NCBI RefSeq assembly: GCF_964204645.1
Contig: NC_134027.1
Span: 1,662,485-1,726,484, forward strand
DNA length: 64,000 nucleotides
Direction of reading: 5' to 3'
Origin: Tubulanus polymorphus
Taxonomy: Eukaryota > Nemertea > Palaeonemertea > Tubulaniformes > Tubulanidae
Under the pieces are notes generated by a model. The model was not told the origin of the DNA, did no database searches, and worked only from the letters and a program-made list of their open reading frames with translations. Numbering within the stretch: the stretch's first letter is position 1; the number at the start of each line of letters is the position of its first letter. The translations under genes were made by a program, and so were the position numbers. Positions 47,001-56,840 of this stretch are shown one piece after another.

Positions 47001-50000
47001 AGTGGACTACACATTCGACCACTTGGACTACGGGATCCGCGACGAGGACTACGACCTCTCGGACTTCTCGACCTGTGACCACCGGGACTAAATGAACGTC
47101 TTCCCGGACTCCTCGGTCTTCCTGAACTCCATCCTCTATAACCCGGACTCCAAGGTCTGGAGTCAGGACTATGAACTCTACTTCCAGCTCGTCCGGAGGG
47201 ACTTCTGGAGCGTCGTCTTGGACTGCGAGGTCGACTGCCGGGACTACGAGGTCGACTGCCGGGACTCCGAGGTCGGCCCACTGATCTTGATCTTGATCTC
47301 CTACGACGACTGTATCTTCCACCTGGACTTCTTGATCGCCTGTTTGGACTCCTAAGTCGACTCCCCGGACTACGAGATCTTTGTCGTGGACTGCGACTCC
47401 TACTTATAGCACTACCCGGACTGCGTGAACGTCTACCCGGACTGCGGTTTCTAGTATCAGGGCTTCGTCCACGTTTACTGCCCGGACTTCGAGACCATCG
47501 TCCTGGACTATTTCTACTGCGAACAGCAGGACTTCGACCGGGACTACGAGGTCTACTGCTTCCTGGACTCCACGCACGACTTCCACCGGGACTCCGAGTC
47601 CTACTGCTTCCAGGACTACGAGGACGACCACCGCTAGGACTCCACGCTCGGCGTTCACCGGGACTGCGAGGTCTATTACCTCCAGGACTCCACGGTCTAT
47701 TCATTCCGGGACTTCTCAGTCTACCGGTCGGACTCCAACTCCTTCTACCGGGACTACGGATTCTTGCACCTCCCGGACTGTGAGTTCGACTACTGCCAGG
47801 ACTCTGAGCGCGACTACCTCCTGGGCTACGAGGGCGGCGTCCTATTGGACTGCGTCTTTTTCCAGCACGCCGGTCACTCGGACTACGAGGTTTCACAGAA
47901 CCACCCGGGCTCATACCTCGGTTACTGCCGGGACTACGAGCCCTATTACTGCTCGGACTACGAGCCCTATTACTGCCCGGACTACGAGCCCTATTACTAC
48001 CCGGACTACGAGCCCTATTACTGCCCGGACTACGAGCCCTGTTACTGCCCGGACTACGAGCTCTATTACTGCCCGGACTACGAGCTCTGTTACTGCCTGG
48101 ACTACGAGCTCTGTTACTGCCCGGACTACGAGCCCTGTTACTGCCCGGACTACGAGCCCTGTTACTGCCCGGACTACGAGCCCTGTTACTGATCCCTATT
48201 GGACTTTGTCCTCTTTCGCTATCTCTGCCCGGACTACGGATTCTTTGAGCAGCATCTTTTCCAGGACTGCGTGATTGCGGGTCTCTGCGGGGACTCCTTG
48301 GTTTGTTACAATCAGGACTCCAACCGCGATTACTGTCTTTTTCTGGACTTTTACCTCTGAATCTTTCAGGACTTCTCGTTCGAATTTCTCTGCCCGGACT
48401 TTTAATACGACTGGAGTCTTTGCCAGGAGACCGCAAAATATTTTGGTCGGGACTTCTAATCCTTCCATCCCGCGCGCTAGCATCCGGACTTCTTCCAGGA
48501 CTCCACCCTTTTTTGTCACCTCTCCCGGGACTCCTTCGTCTGTTGCTATCTCTAGCAGGGCTCCTACCTCGTACACCGTCCGGGCTTTGCGTTCTATCGC
48601 TGTCCCTTCCTGGACTATGACCTCTATTTCCATCCTTACCGGGACTTCTAGTCTTACTGCTCTCTCTCGGTGGAGTTCTAGCACGTTTACTATCAGGACT
48701 CCGCGCTCGTCCGGGACTCCGCGCTCTCTCAGCAGCTGGACTTACTGTTCTATTACTAGCTAAACCAGGACTCTGATCTCGATTACTGTCTCTACCCGGA
48801 CTTCTATTCGCCGATTTCGAACGTCGTTTATGCGGGGGCGGTGAGTGAGACCGACTGCGCGACCCACCGCGTCTCCGCGGAGACCGAGACCACGAACGTC
48901 TCGGCGACCGAGAATACGAGCGTTGCCGTGGCGATAATGAACGCGACGACCCCGATCTCGATCGTCTCGGAGATCGTCGCGGTGACCGCGGTGATTTCGG
49001 TCGCGTCGCTGATCGATTGTGATAGCGTTCCCAGTCTTTCTCCCACTCTCTCTCGTGACTTCCCTGACGTCTATGACTGCGCTCGGATTCTGCGCTGTAG
49101 TCACCTGCGGCAGCTGCTTTCACCGATTCCTGTTGTTGATAATGTGAAGTATCCGATTGAGCTGGTACCGTATAATGAGATGTATCTGATTGAGCTGGTA
49201 CCGAATACGATGCATCCACCTGTTGTTCGTGTATGGCATGTGGCTGACTAATTTCTGCGTAATTCGGTTCTTTAGCAGTAGCAGTTTTCGGGTCGTGAGA
49301 TATCTACAAATATATTTAGACAAATTTTTACATTTTCAATTGATAGACAATTATTTTTCAGGCTAAAATAAGATATTAATAGTTAATGTATTTCTTTTAC
49401 CTCAATTTGTTCTAAATGATAAACAGGCTCATGGGTTTTACTTTGTTTTTCGACGGGTTCAGACACTTTTTGCTGTCTTTCCGCGGAACCTGAAATTAAT
49501 AAACAAAAGTTTTATCTGAATTATGGTTTATATGGTTTCACACAGACTTCATTCAGATGAATCCATTTTTATTTTACCAGTTCTTTGCGGAGGTGGAGGA
49601 GGAGGTGGAGAATTGCGGTCCTTCGCGACGTGAGTCACTGAACCAAAAACCGCTACAGTCAGCATTGAATACCAGCCCTTCAATATCAAACCATCAGTAG
49701 CTACTCGCTGTAAAATAGAAATACTCTCAGTTTATGGAAAATAAAGAATTTCAGTCTTGCTTTTTTTAATTCGAATTTGAAAAACGCTTAAATACCGACC
49801 TGAGTATCAAACTGCATGTAACTGTCTCTATCTCCCTGATAATCCAAACTAGAAAGATAAATTACTACTGGTAACAATCCCACAATCGTAAAATCGTCAG
49901 TCACTGGACATATTCAGGTAAAAGGGATCAAAGTATCGACGCATTTTACAAATAGGTTTATCGTAATAAACTCATTTCTAAATACAGTAAAAACTTGCAT

Positions 50001-51243
50001 AATTCTGTAGATTATAGATTTTAAGTGATTTATCAGAATACATCAGTATTTGTACTTACACGCCAAGCTTTTCAAATGTAGCCGCATTCGGTTTCATAAG
50101 ATTGTTCACATACATTTCCAGTTTGAAGCTGGAGGGGTTTGTAGCCCTGAGAAAATAAAAACAAAGTAAAAAACTTAATTTCTACGATAGATAAGATGAC
50201 ATTCCGGATGAAGGGTATGACTTAAAACAACTCTCGAAATATTATCGACTTGACAATTTCTGTGGACGATGTTCGTGTAGCATGTCATAAAACTCTTTTT
50301 TTGTCCTAAAATTTGGCGAGTTATTTCACCTTCCTACGAACTGACCCTGATAACTTGAAACTATTATTTTGGGATGGCGTTATTGATTGTACTGACCCGA
50401 GTCTAGCAGCTCCAGGAACATCAGCGACAACTTTCACACCAAGTGGAATTATGCGAACGTCATGTATCAACACAGGATGTTGAAACTGGACGAGATCGAG
50501 ATTTATGTCCTGAAAAATTATCATTTTAAATCTATTAGATAGAAATATTGTGAAGTATCTAGTATTAACGCTTCTCACCAATACATCCCCTAAACATTAA
50601 TATTGATAACTAATTCAGGTAAGATAGATTAAGGGTACAAATAAGATTCAGGGTTAGATTTAAGTGTTACATGAGGGTTTAGGGTTGAGGGCTATAAGGA
50701 CATAATAAACATGTAACTTGCTTGTCCAGGGCCTACTGGTGGGTGGTAGAATGCTGAACCGTACAGCTAGCTCCAGTTAGAGATGTGGAGCTCAGAATGA
50801 CTCAATGAGCCTACGACCTTTATGGTAAAATGGGGTTTAAAAATAGAGCCATATTGCCGAGTTTTGGTAAAATATCTATTTTCTGTCCAGGCAATTTATT
50901 TAAAATTCACTGCTTCTATCTTGTCAGTCTCCTCCACTTCTCCAGCAGCACAGAGTTAGAGAGGTCAACCGAGCAACAGCAGCAGCCAGCAAGGATGCAG
51001 AAGAGAAGAGCCGAGGAGCGAGGAGGGGAGGACGACTAGCCTATAAAACAAAACGCTTTCTCCTCAAATACAATGCTATCTTACTGATGATTGTGACTGT
51101 TACATAGAGATAAACACTGATATTGTATAACACGTCTATGAGTACCCTATACTCGTACTCACATCGTTATTTTCGTGCTGAAATGTATCAAAAAATAATA
51201 ATTCAACTTGGCCGGTGTCCGCCATCATGAATTTGGACGCCAT
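35040..51243 (-). CDS. VIRMA: Virilizer/VIRMA, m6A writer-complex scaffold, 40 exons, 2704 aa
   Basis: The chain of 40 GT-AG exons totals 8115 nt and closes in frame. The N-terminus (VELLFFDTFQHEN, DVRIIPLGVKV, LILKGWYSMLTVAVFGSV, then a PPPPPPP run) matches VIRMA in order. The body is a helical repeat scaffold with clear landmarks: YEEILSDEDIMSD, YKIVIAELFSAECMQIF, LIMLSELLPLPLPLQT and LVMLLEHDYGFTLLKQ. The C-terminus is RGG-rich, with NTSRPPSMHVDDFVKFEGNG and the ending RGGRHMRSYTK, nearly as in vertebrates. VIRMA bridges METTL3/14-WTAP to other m6A writer subunits and, in flies, acts in Sxl splicing and sex determination. The vertebrate protein is about 1812 aa. The excess of about 890 residues is one SR-rich exon (46570-49303). 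Start: MASKF at 51243, or the nested ATGs at 51228/51225. Exon coordinates are given in the block entries that follow. Confidence 0.97.
36420..36640 (+). mobile_element. PIF/Harbinger-like MITE, copy 3 (VIRMA intron 36)
   Basis: The same 221-bp element as the two in PIP4P, near-identical to 13675-13895. TAA lies on both sides as a target duplication. The high identity between copies in two genes suggests fairly recent amplification. Confidence 0.8.
37491..37610. repeat. TIR MITE (CCAGTTCCACAGTT family), copy 1
   Basis: The ends CTCCAGTTCCACAGTTCTGAGTT and, inverted, CTCAGTTCCACAGTTGTGAGTT enclose ACTCATTGAAAATGAACTAA. The same structure is at 43478-43592. It lies in VIRMA intron 33. Confidence 0.75.
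37611..37815. repeat. TIR MITE (GTTCTTACAGATCAG family), copy 2
   Basis: The ends GGGTTCTTACAGATCAGTGAATC and, inverted, AGTTCTTACAGATCAAGAAAAA are complementary. It directly abuts the preceding MITE in VIRMA intron 33. Its interior is related to 40328-40546. Confidence 0.7.
38513..38647. mobile_element. Small Tc1/mariner-type MITE in VIRMA intron 31
   Basis: About 135 bp with inverted ends TAAAACCTCCCTTAGTGAA and TTCACTACAGGGAGTTTTTA, with TA at the boundaries. No ORF is present. Confidence 0.65.
40328..40546. repeat. TIR MITE (GTTCTTACAGATCAG family), copy 3
   Basis: The ends AGGGTTCTTACAGATCAGGGAAT and, inverted, AGGGTTCTTACAAATCATAGAAA pair well. The internal AAAGAGTCAGAATTCC is shared with the fragment at the left window edge. 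It lies in VIRMA intron 24 and ends about 16 bp from the exon 24 donor. Confidence 0.75.
43478..43592. repeat. TIR MITE (CCAGTTCCACAGTT family), copy 2
   Basis: The inverted ends GGGCCCAGTTCCACAGTTCAGAG and AAGACCCAGTTCCACAGTTCCGAG enclose the same core as copy 1. It lies in VIRMA intron 15. Confidence 0.75.
44115..44228 (-). repeat. 57-bp tandem duplication spanning the VIRMA exon 13 donor
   Basis: Units 44172-44228 and 44115-44171 are aligned copies. Each holds about 20 nt of exon end (AAAATCATGCTCTCAAAAC) and about 37 nt of intron. The first donor reads CAG|GTAATG (exon end 44208). The copy reads CGG|GTAACT (exon end 44151). Because 57 is divisible by 3 and the frame stays open, use of the second donor would insert 19 residues. 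Confidence 0.85.
45790..45905 (-). repeat. SINE-like element with tRNA-type B box
   Basis: CCCATTTACTCCTGGGTGGAGAG, AAGTGTTTTGCCCGGGGACAC and a terminal GGGGTTCGAACCCACAACC resemble a dispersed motif common in marine invertebrate genomes. It lies in VIRMA intron 8. A similar GAATTCGAACCCATAACC end is at about 41690 in intron 21. Confidence 0.5.
46870..46990 (-). repeat. VIRMA: 21-bp coding repeat in VIRMA exon 7
   Basis: Five to six tandem copies of a 7-residue unit, RPRSPGG, with synonymous differences between copies. Confidence 0.8.
47928..48192 (-). repeat. VIRMA: 24-bp coding minisatellite in VIRMA exon 7
   Basis: About eleven tandem copies of an 8-residue unit, SNRARSPG. Copies differ at few positions, mostly synonymous, with one S-for-G change (SPSSN). 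The near-identity indicates recent unequal exchange, and the copy number is likely to be polymorphic. Confidence 0.9.
49401..51243 (-). other. VIRMA: VIRMA exons 1-6 (conserved N-terminal domain)
   Basis: Exons: 51243-51163, 50509-50397, 50146-50060, 49848-49800, 49707-49578 and 49489-49401 (183 codons in total). They encode the conserved N-terminal domain up to SPPPPPPPQRTG and a charged linker. The exon 2 donor is GTCAGT and weaker than the others. The start region has ATGATGGCGGAC, with three in-frame ATGs within 21 bp. Confidence 0.92.
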
Positions 51244-52120
51244 CTGGTGTCGTTATAGTTTAATATGGCTGCTTGAATTCGATGGATTATGGAATTCCCC
51301 AAGAAGAGCGTGGTTTTCATAAGAATAAATTCTTTGAGTTATTGCGTGGAATATTAAAACCAAATCTAATCGGAAAGTATACAGAGATGCCGTATGTGGA
51401 AGCCGCTGCCGACACCTGCAATAGACTGGTTGCCGGTATCGAATGCAGGTGGCGCAGAATTGGACAGGCAACCAGTCTAGTGGCGGCGCGACCAATAGCA
51501 AAATGGCGTGCCTCATTTAATACCATAACTAACTAACACGAAAAAAGCTAAAAATCTCCACCTAAACACATTGCCACCCTCCTTTCCTACCCCTGAAATC
51601 AGTATTTGGTAAGTGTTTGTAATATTGGTTTAAATGGCGAAAAATATTCAATCTCAGATATTGTGGGAAATCATATTATTTCAGAGGCACATCCTACAAA
51701 CGGTGCACGCGGTGCCTGCGGCCGCTCAGTCAAGCATATCATCATTGCATCCTGATACTTCTAGACCACGATGGGCTTCAATCACCCCAGTGTGTTGTAA
51801 TGAATTTGTTCTAACATGATTACATCAACTGATTACATCGAACAGTATAAACTGTAAGTTTATTTCATCTTTTAAATGTTCTCTTCATCGGTTTCTGAAA
51901 CAAGATAATAATAATATTTAAACTGCTCCTGTTTCTTCGTTACTTTCTTGCCTTTATTTCATGTTCAACTCTGGATGCAAAACCTAAAGTGTGGATAGAA
52001 AAACCCTGTGAATAAATGAACTGCAGATTGGAGCGAACAATTTAATTAGTAAGTTTGAATTTTAGATTTGATATTTCTGCAGTTATTTCTAAGGAAAGAA
52101 AACAATCTTTTTCATTCATT
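51244..52120. other. VIRMA upstream region
   Basis: The VIRMA promoter should lie here. A plus-strand ORF (51273-51536) begins near the VIRMA start on the opposite strand. It ends in arginine/alanine-rich sequence without a domain, so I read it as promoter-region DNA; a GACCAATAGC CCAAT-type box is inside it (about 51490). A divergent transcript starting here is possible. Confidence 0.4.
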
Positions 52121-52290
52121 CATTTAAATACTCCAGCACACTCGCATTTGCGAGTATTTTTTGGAGCGTGCGCGTCTGTGTTAGAAGAGAAAGAAAGAGA
52201 GTGTGCATGGAAAATTCAATTAATAATAATAATAAAAGAGATAATGTACATTTTAAAAACACTTAATCGGATTTTGGAATAAATCTAGGG
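52121..52290 (-). mobile_element. 5'-truncated LINE 3' end (family with (AATG)n tail)
   Basis: The sequence matches, in inverse orientation, the end of the LINE at 63480-64000: AGAGAAAGAAAGAGAGTGTGCAT, ATAATGTACATTTTAAAAAC and TCGGATTTTGGAATAAATCT. It carries a TCATTCATTCATT tail at its left (3') end and similarity stops abruptly at about 52290. The truncation is typical of target-primed reverse transcription. Confidence 0.75.
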
Positions 52291-52833
52291 ATATTTGTCT
52301 ATTATAGGTATCACTTCAACATGTTCGATGGGAATTTTTATTCCATGCAGGAAAACAAGGAATCACTCTTGGATTCTGCACAGGACATCAATGAATCAGT
52401 GTTTCACAATCAGACTTGGTTTCGCACCGGACATCAGGAATCATTCTTGGATTCAGCACCGGACGTCAGGATCTAATCACTGTGGAAATTCAAGATAAGT
52501 TACATTTATCTTTATTTATCGGTTGTTGAATTGATTTTAAGGGACCAGTTTCATAGTGTTTGTTATAAACCTTTTTTTGATATGGAATCGCAGAAATCTG
52601 TTGCATTTATTCAATCATTTCAAATGTCTTTACATCGGTGAATATTTGGCTAGGATTAGTTCATGGTTGGGATTGTTATTTCAGTTAGGCCTAGCGGGTT
52701 TACAGGTTTTCCTAAATTGTGATCAACTGAAATGTTATTTTTAATCAATATGAAACTGGTTCCTGATATCAATGATACAACTGTTATCAGTCATGTTCCT
52801 TTGTCACAATCAGATCACGTGTATCTTAAGTTA

Positions 52834-53033
52834 GAATTTCTGTAGATTAAACTGCTGTACTTATTTCATACCGATTGTACAGTTACAGATACATGTAACA
52901 TTGTGTACAGATACAGAGTACAGATCACTGCATTACTTCATCCTGTGATTGAACAGTGATTTAATGTTCTCTCATCTTCATTAGATTCCCATCCGTCTAA
53001 CTAAAATATCAGAACATTTCAACTCACCTAACC
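52834..53033 (+). repeat. Left arm of a fold-back element (~200 bp)
   Basis: Near-identical in reverse complement to 56841-57041, sharing for example ACAGTTACAGATACATGTAAC, CTTCATCCTGTGATTGAACA and TCTAACTAAAATATC. The arm ends at a G-rich minisatellite on the inner side. See the fold-back finding. Confidence 0.9.
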
Positions 53034-53225
53034 GCGGGGTTCGGGGAGGGTGGGTAGGGTTGGGGGGAGGGAAGGGGTCTGGGAGGGCGGGAGGGATCGG
53101 GTCTGGGAGGGCGGGAGGGATGGGTTCTGGGAGGGCGGGAGGGATGGTGTCAGGGAGTGAGGGTGGGATATAGGGGTGGTGGTAGGACTTTGGAGGGAGG
53201 GATATAGGGTGGGGGTGGTTTAGGG
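53034..53225 (+). repeat. G-rich minisatellite, left inner flank of the fold-back element
   Basis: Repeats of GGGAGGGCGGGAGGGAT with GGGTCTGGGAGGGCGGG. Many G-runs of 3-5 on the plus strand could form G-quadruplexes. The unit matches the right flank array at 56690-56840. Confidence 0.9.
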
Positions 53226-54380
53226 TCAGGTACAGGTTTAGTCGTAATTATTTTTTAGTCTTGAAGTTTAGGATAATTCAGAAAATGTGACCCATCTTTT
53301 TATTTATTCTAAGAAACGATTAATCATTATAAAACACGTCATGCGGCCACACGTGACTGCAACATGTCATGATACAGTTGTTATACAACAAGCAGTATAA
53401 CCATTGGACGAGTTATATTTTACTGGTTGTTATTTCTATGAGACCCGGGTTTGATCCCCGGTGAGTGCGCGCGTAATTTCAACGTCACTTCTCTCAATCG
53501 TTAAGAGATAATTGCCCCCAGATTTTTGAACGGGGACGTTTCAATTTTTGGGCCATCATTTAAGGTGGTCACGAATGAGTGTTATTTTTTGAATGGTCAC
53601 AAACTGCTCCTTGGCTCCGATCAAAATACGGTTTAATGAACAATTCAATGTAACAACAATCTTACGTAATAATTACTGTTGGTATTTGGTGATTACTGCT
53701 TCTTTTTGAATACATTTCTAGCAGAAAGATGTATTCTATTTTCTTCTGTGCTCTTTTTGAAACCGCTGTAAATACTGGGAACTGTAAAGGACGACTTAGA
53801 AAATTGTTGACGAGAGTCGAGATGCAGTCACATTCATCGCTGCTTCCTCTTTTACTGCAGATTCTAAGACAGACCTACTCTTCATTTTTTGAAGAAGAGT
53901 ATAGAACTTATTAGAATAAGTGATATGTTTTGTAAATCGCTTCTATGGTTTTTCAGACACCTTTCATTTGCATTCAGCAGTGCATGGCACATTTTATCAC
54001 TATTCATAGATAGATATCCTTGATAATTAGTTATCCTTAATGATTAGTTATCCTTAATGATTTATCCTAGTGGTTTCATAAATATGGGACACATTTTCTG
54101 AAATAAACTGAACAATTTATAGGTGGTACAAAGACTGACACCGAGAGACTATGGTTCTATTATGATATTCATTTTAGAATAGGATAATATTCTATTGATG
54201 ACAGTATATTTCTATCTGTGTCTTATTTTCTAGACATAATTTATAGGGCTGTGAACTAATTATACTTATATCAAGAAATATTTTACTGAATTTAAAAGTC
54301 GTAAAAACAGATAATATTCAACCAGATGTAGTTTTCACAGTTAAGCTACTGCGACCTTCCTACTATATTGAGACTTTGAT
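53226..54380 (+). other. Non-coding interior of the fold-back region
   Basis: No gene is recognised. A T-arm-like motif, CCCGGGTTTGATCCCCGG (about 53445-53462), may be a tRNA/SINE relic. A 61-codon ORF at 53729-53914 has no recognisable similarity. Confidence 0.4.
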
Positions 54381-54384
54381 AGGT

Positions 54385-54515
54385 AGCTCAAGGAATACAG
54401 TATTCCTGAAGATGATTATTAGAATATAGTCGAAACGTTGAATAAACTAAACTAGCTCAAGGAATACAGTATTCCTGAAGATGATTATTAGTATTAGGAT
54501 ATAGTCGACCTAAAG
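54385..54515 (+). repeat. Direct repeat with hammerhead-like CTGAAGA...GAAA motif
   Basis: The block from TAGCTCAAGGAATACAGTATT to GATGATTATTAG occurs twice, about 69 bp apart. In the first copy, CTGAAGA (54406-54412) is followed by a hairpin (GATTAT/ATAGTC) and GAAACG (54432). In the second copy the GAAA is lost (GTCGACC). The same layout is seen in the loops at 21.6, 21.9 and 30.8 kb. Confidence 0.65.
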
Positions 54516-54870
54516 CAGGGATATCTACTGCATTTTACCATTTTTCACGATCATATCAGTTTATGAAAGTCATTTCATCTTCTGCTGAAATATTATCAGA
54601 GCTTGATCAATTTGTCAGTTTATGATAGCTTTGAGACTTCGATCAATGCATCATTTTACACGCATACTCAACTTAGTCAATTATTTCGGACTTTATCAAT
54701 TAGTTCAAGATTTTGAGCCCATTCTTGACTTAATGTTAGTGATGTGTGTTTAGTCCAAGTCTCCTATTCAACATATGCAACGCTCAATTTCTCATGTTAT
54801 TTGCTAATCAAACCAGAGTCATAAAACTGACTTACTTTTACGAGGGCCATGAGCTATATTAACCTTCCGT

Positions 54871-55188
54871 GGTCACCAAATCAGAACCATAGACCAAATT
54901 TTGATTCTTTGGTCGCTAAACTAGGGCTGTGAACCAAACTTTGACTCTTTGGTCACCAAACCTGAACCATGAACCAAACTTTGACTCATTGGTCACCAAA
55001 CCTGAGCCATGAACCAAACTTTGACTCATTGGTCACCAAACCTGAGCCATGAACCAAACTTTGACCCTTTGGCCACTAAACCTGGGCCATGAACCAAACC
55101 TCGACTCTTTGGTCACCAAACCAGGGCTATGAACCAAACTTTGACTGGTCACTCAACCAGGGCTATGAACCAAACTTTGACTGGTCAG
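54871..55188. repeat. 40-bp minisatellite
   Basis: Units start with GGTCACCAAACC and continue GAGCCATGAACCAAACTTTG. They begin at 54871, 54911, 54951, 54991, 55031, 55071 and 55111, followed by two shortened units. There are about eight copies, diverged at a few positions each. Confidence 0.95.
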
Positions 55189-55490
55189 CATGAATGAAAG
55201 ATTTTACAAGTTATTTCTTGTGCCTTCATGACACAATATTTGAGAATAGAACTAATGACGTAGTTAATAAAAGATTCATCTACTGTTGCTGGAGCTGCTG
55301 CTGCTGCAAATAACAACTTTTTGCTGTTTGTCTTCCAAGATTAAACTTGATCCCAGTCGGAACTGATGAGAATTCTAGTGAGACGACAAATAAGGAAAAG
55401 CCATATGAAAAATAAAAAATATGAAAAGAAAAAATATAAAGCAAAGTGGCTTCTAACCAGAAAAGAAAACAGCATCAAATGCTGTCATAA

Positions 55491-55684
55491 AGAGTGGGGT
55501 CCGAGAGCAATTCGAAGGTTTATTGTCCTGCACGCTTAGAGGGCGGGCAGGGGTCTATTCCTACCTCGACTCAAAAGAAGAAAAAAAAGAAGAAATATAA
55601 AGAGCGGGGTCCGAGAGCAATTCGAAGGTTTAGTGTCCTGCACGCTTAGAGGGTGAGCAGGGGTCTATTCCTGCCTCGACTCAA
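55491..55684. repeat. 84-bp direct duplication
   Basis: The segment starting GGGGTCCGAGAGCAATTCGA and ending CCTCGACTCAA is present at 55491-55572 and 55601-55684, separated by an A/G-rich spacer. It differs at about six positions. Confidence 0.9.
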
Positions 55685-55689
55685 GTACT

Positions 55690-56490
55690 AAAAGTCAGAG
55701 AAAAGAGAAAAAAACGAAAAATGGCAAATGAAGGGAAATGGCTGGAGTTCGATTTGTTCCACTGGGTTCAAGTGCAAACTTGAAGAGACAAACAAATTAT
55801 TTATGACGTATATATTTTGTAAACATCAGCAGTTCATAATCAATAATTGATAAATCTTATGAATAAGATTCCATAAAACAACTTGCTTATATAAAACCTC
55901 TAGTAGAGAGTATAGAAATATCTAATCTAACTATCGACTGTCATTGGTTCATACAGTTTTATAATATGAGTGGCAGCATGTTGAATTGTTGAAGCAACAT
56001 AAATAGCGTTAATTGTTTTGCCACATCATTCTTGTCCTTGGTTTGTGTTTGCCTTTCTCACAATATTTTTTAAGTGTGGAGGTTTGGTTCGGGCTTATTT
56101 CCTTGGTTCGGGTGAACCCTCCGTATACCTCCCCCTCCCTTACAACATTATTAGTTCAGTTCCTCAGGTTTGGTTTGATGTTTTGGAGATAAACACCTCT
56201 ACAACTGAAACTCGTTAACAGATGACTGCTGCGACTTGCCGTGAAACTGAGATATATTATGAATACTTATTGGAGGCAGTAGAAATGATAGGAATGATTT
56301 GAATGAATTCGATGAATCCATTTGATTTATTAGACCGAACAAGGCATATGATCATTTGAGATCATCTGAATACCTCCAAAATTGTAGAGAAAGTATCTGT
56401 GGTCAATGATGCAATTGATTAAGGATTTTGATTTATACATGAAATTGATATGATCATGAAAAATGGCAAATCATTTTGTAGTTATTGATG
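55690..56490. other. Non-coding stretch within the fold-back interior
   Basis: No gene or repeat is recognised. ORF 56018-56218 lacks similarity and splice support. Confidence 0.4.
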
Positions 56491-56494
56491 AGTG

Positions 56495-56840
56495 GTGTCT
56501 GAGGAGGAGACAGGAGGCGATGGGAAGGCTAGGTGGGAGGGCATTGTGGGTGGGCCAGGTGGGAGGGCATTGTGGGTGGGCCAGGTGGGAGGGCATTGAG
56601 GGTGGGCCAGGTGGGAGGGCATTGAGGGCGGGCTAGGTGGGAGGGCATTGAGGGTGGGCCAGGCGGGAGGGCATTGAGGGTGGCCAGGCGGGAGGGAAGG
56701 GGTCCGGGAGGGCGGGAGGGAAGGGGTCCGGTAGGGGGGAGGGAAGGGGTCCAGGAGGGGGAGGGAAGGGGTCCGGGAGGGGGGAGGGAAGGGGTCTGGG
56801 AGGGCGGGAGGGAAAGGGTCCGGGAGGGTCGGGTCGGGAG
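56495..56840 (+). repeat. Two adjacent G-rich minisatellites, right inner flank of the fold-back element
   Basis: About 56525-56690 is a 26-bp unit (AGGTGGGAGGGCATTGTGGG plus TGGGCC), about six copies. About 56690-56840 is a unit around GGGAGGGAAGGGGTCC. Both are strongly G-rich on the plus strand and could form G-quadruplexes. Confidence 0.9.

Larger units (their letters stand above)
46570..49303 (-). other. VIRMA: VIRMA exon 7: giant SR-rich RSPG-repeat exon (911 codons)
   Basis: This is one uninterrupted 2734-nt exon, residues about 184-1094, acceptor at 49304 and donor GTAAGT at 46569. After a short Gln/Ser-rich lead, the sequence is almost entirely Arg, Ser, Pro and Gly: RSPGRD-, RSPGSN- and RPRSPGG-type repeats with scattered Asp and Trp. 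It ends in a PPPPQQQQQQ run and NAPYDYRHPYDPY. Such SR/RSP repeats are typical of splicing factors (SRRM1/2-like) and are substrates of SR kinases. I know of no such block in vertebrate VIRMA. In-frame splicing on both sides, into exon 6 and exon 8, shows it belongs to the gene. The long ORFs in the other five frames are shadows of the low-complexity DNA. Confidence 0.93.

Noticed and set aside
47764-48763. Long plus-strand ORFs across VIRMA exon 7 (for example a Tyr/Cys/Pro/Asp repeat protein)
   Set aside because: They are the antisense reading of the 24-bp and related repeats. The minus strand has in-phase splice sites and VIRMA neighbours, whereas the plus-strand frames have no splice or start context.
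51273-51536. 87-codon ORF divergent from VIRMA
   Set aside because: No domain, no convincing donor in frame, and it overlaps the likely VIRMA promoter.
53440-53470. Possible tRNA gene (CCCGGGTTTGATCCCCGG T-arm)
   Set aside because: No acceptor, D or anticodon stems could be drawn around it, so it is more likely a SINE or tRNA relic.
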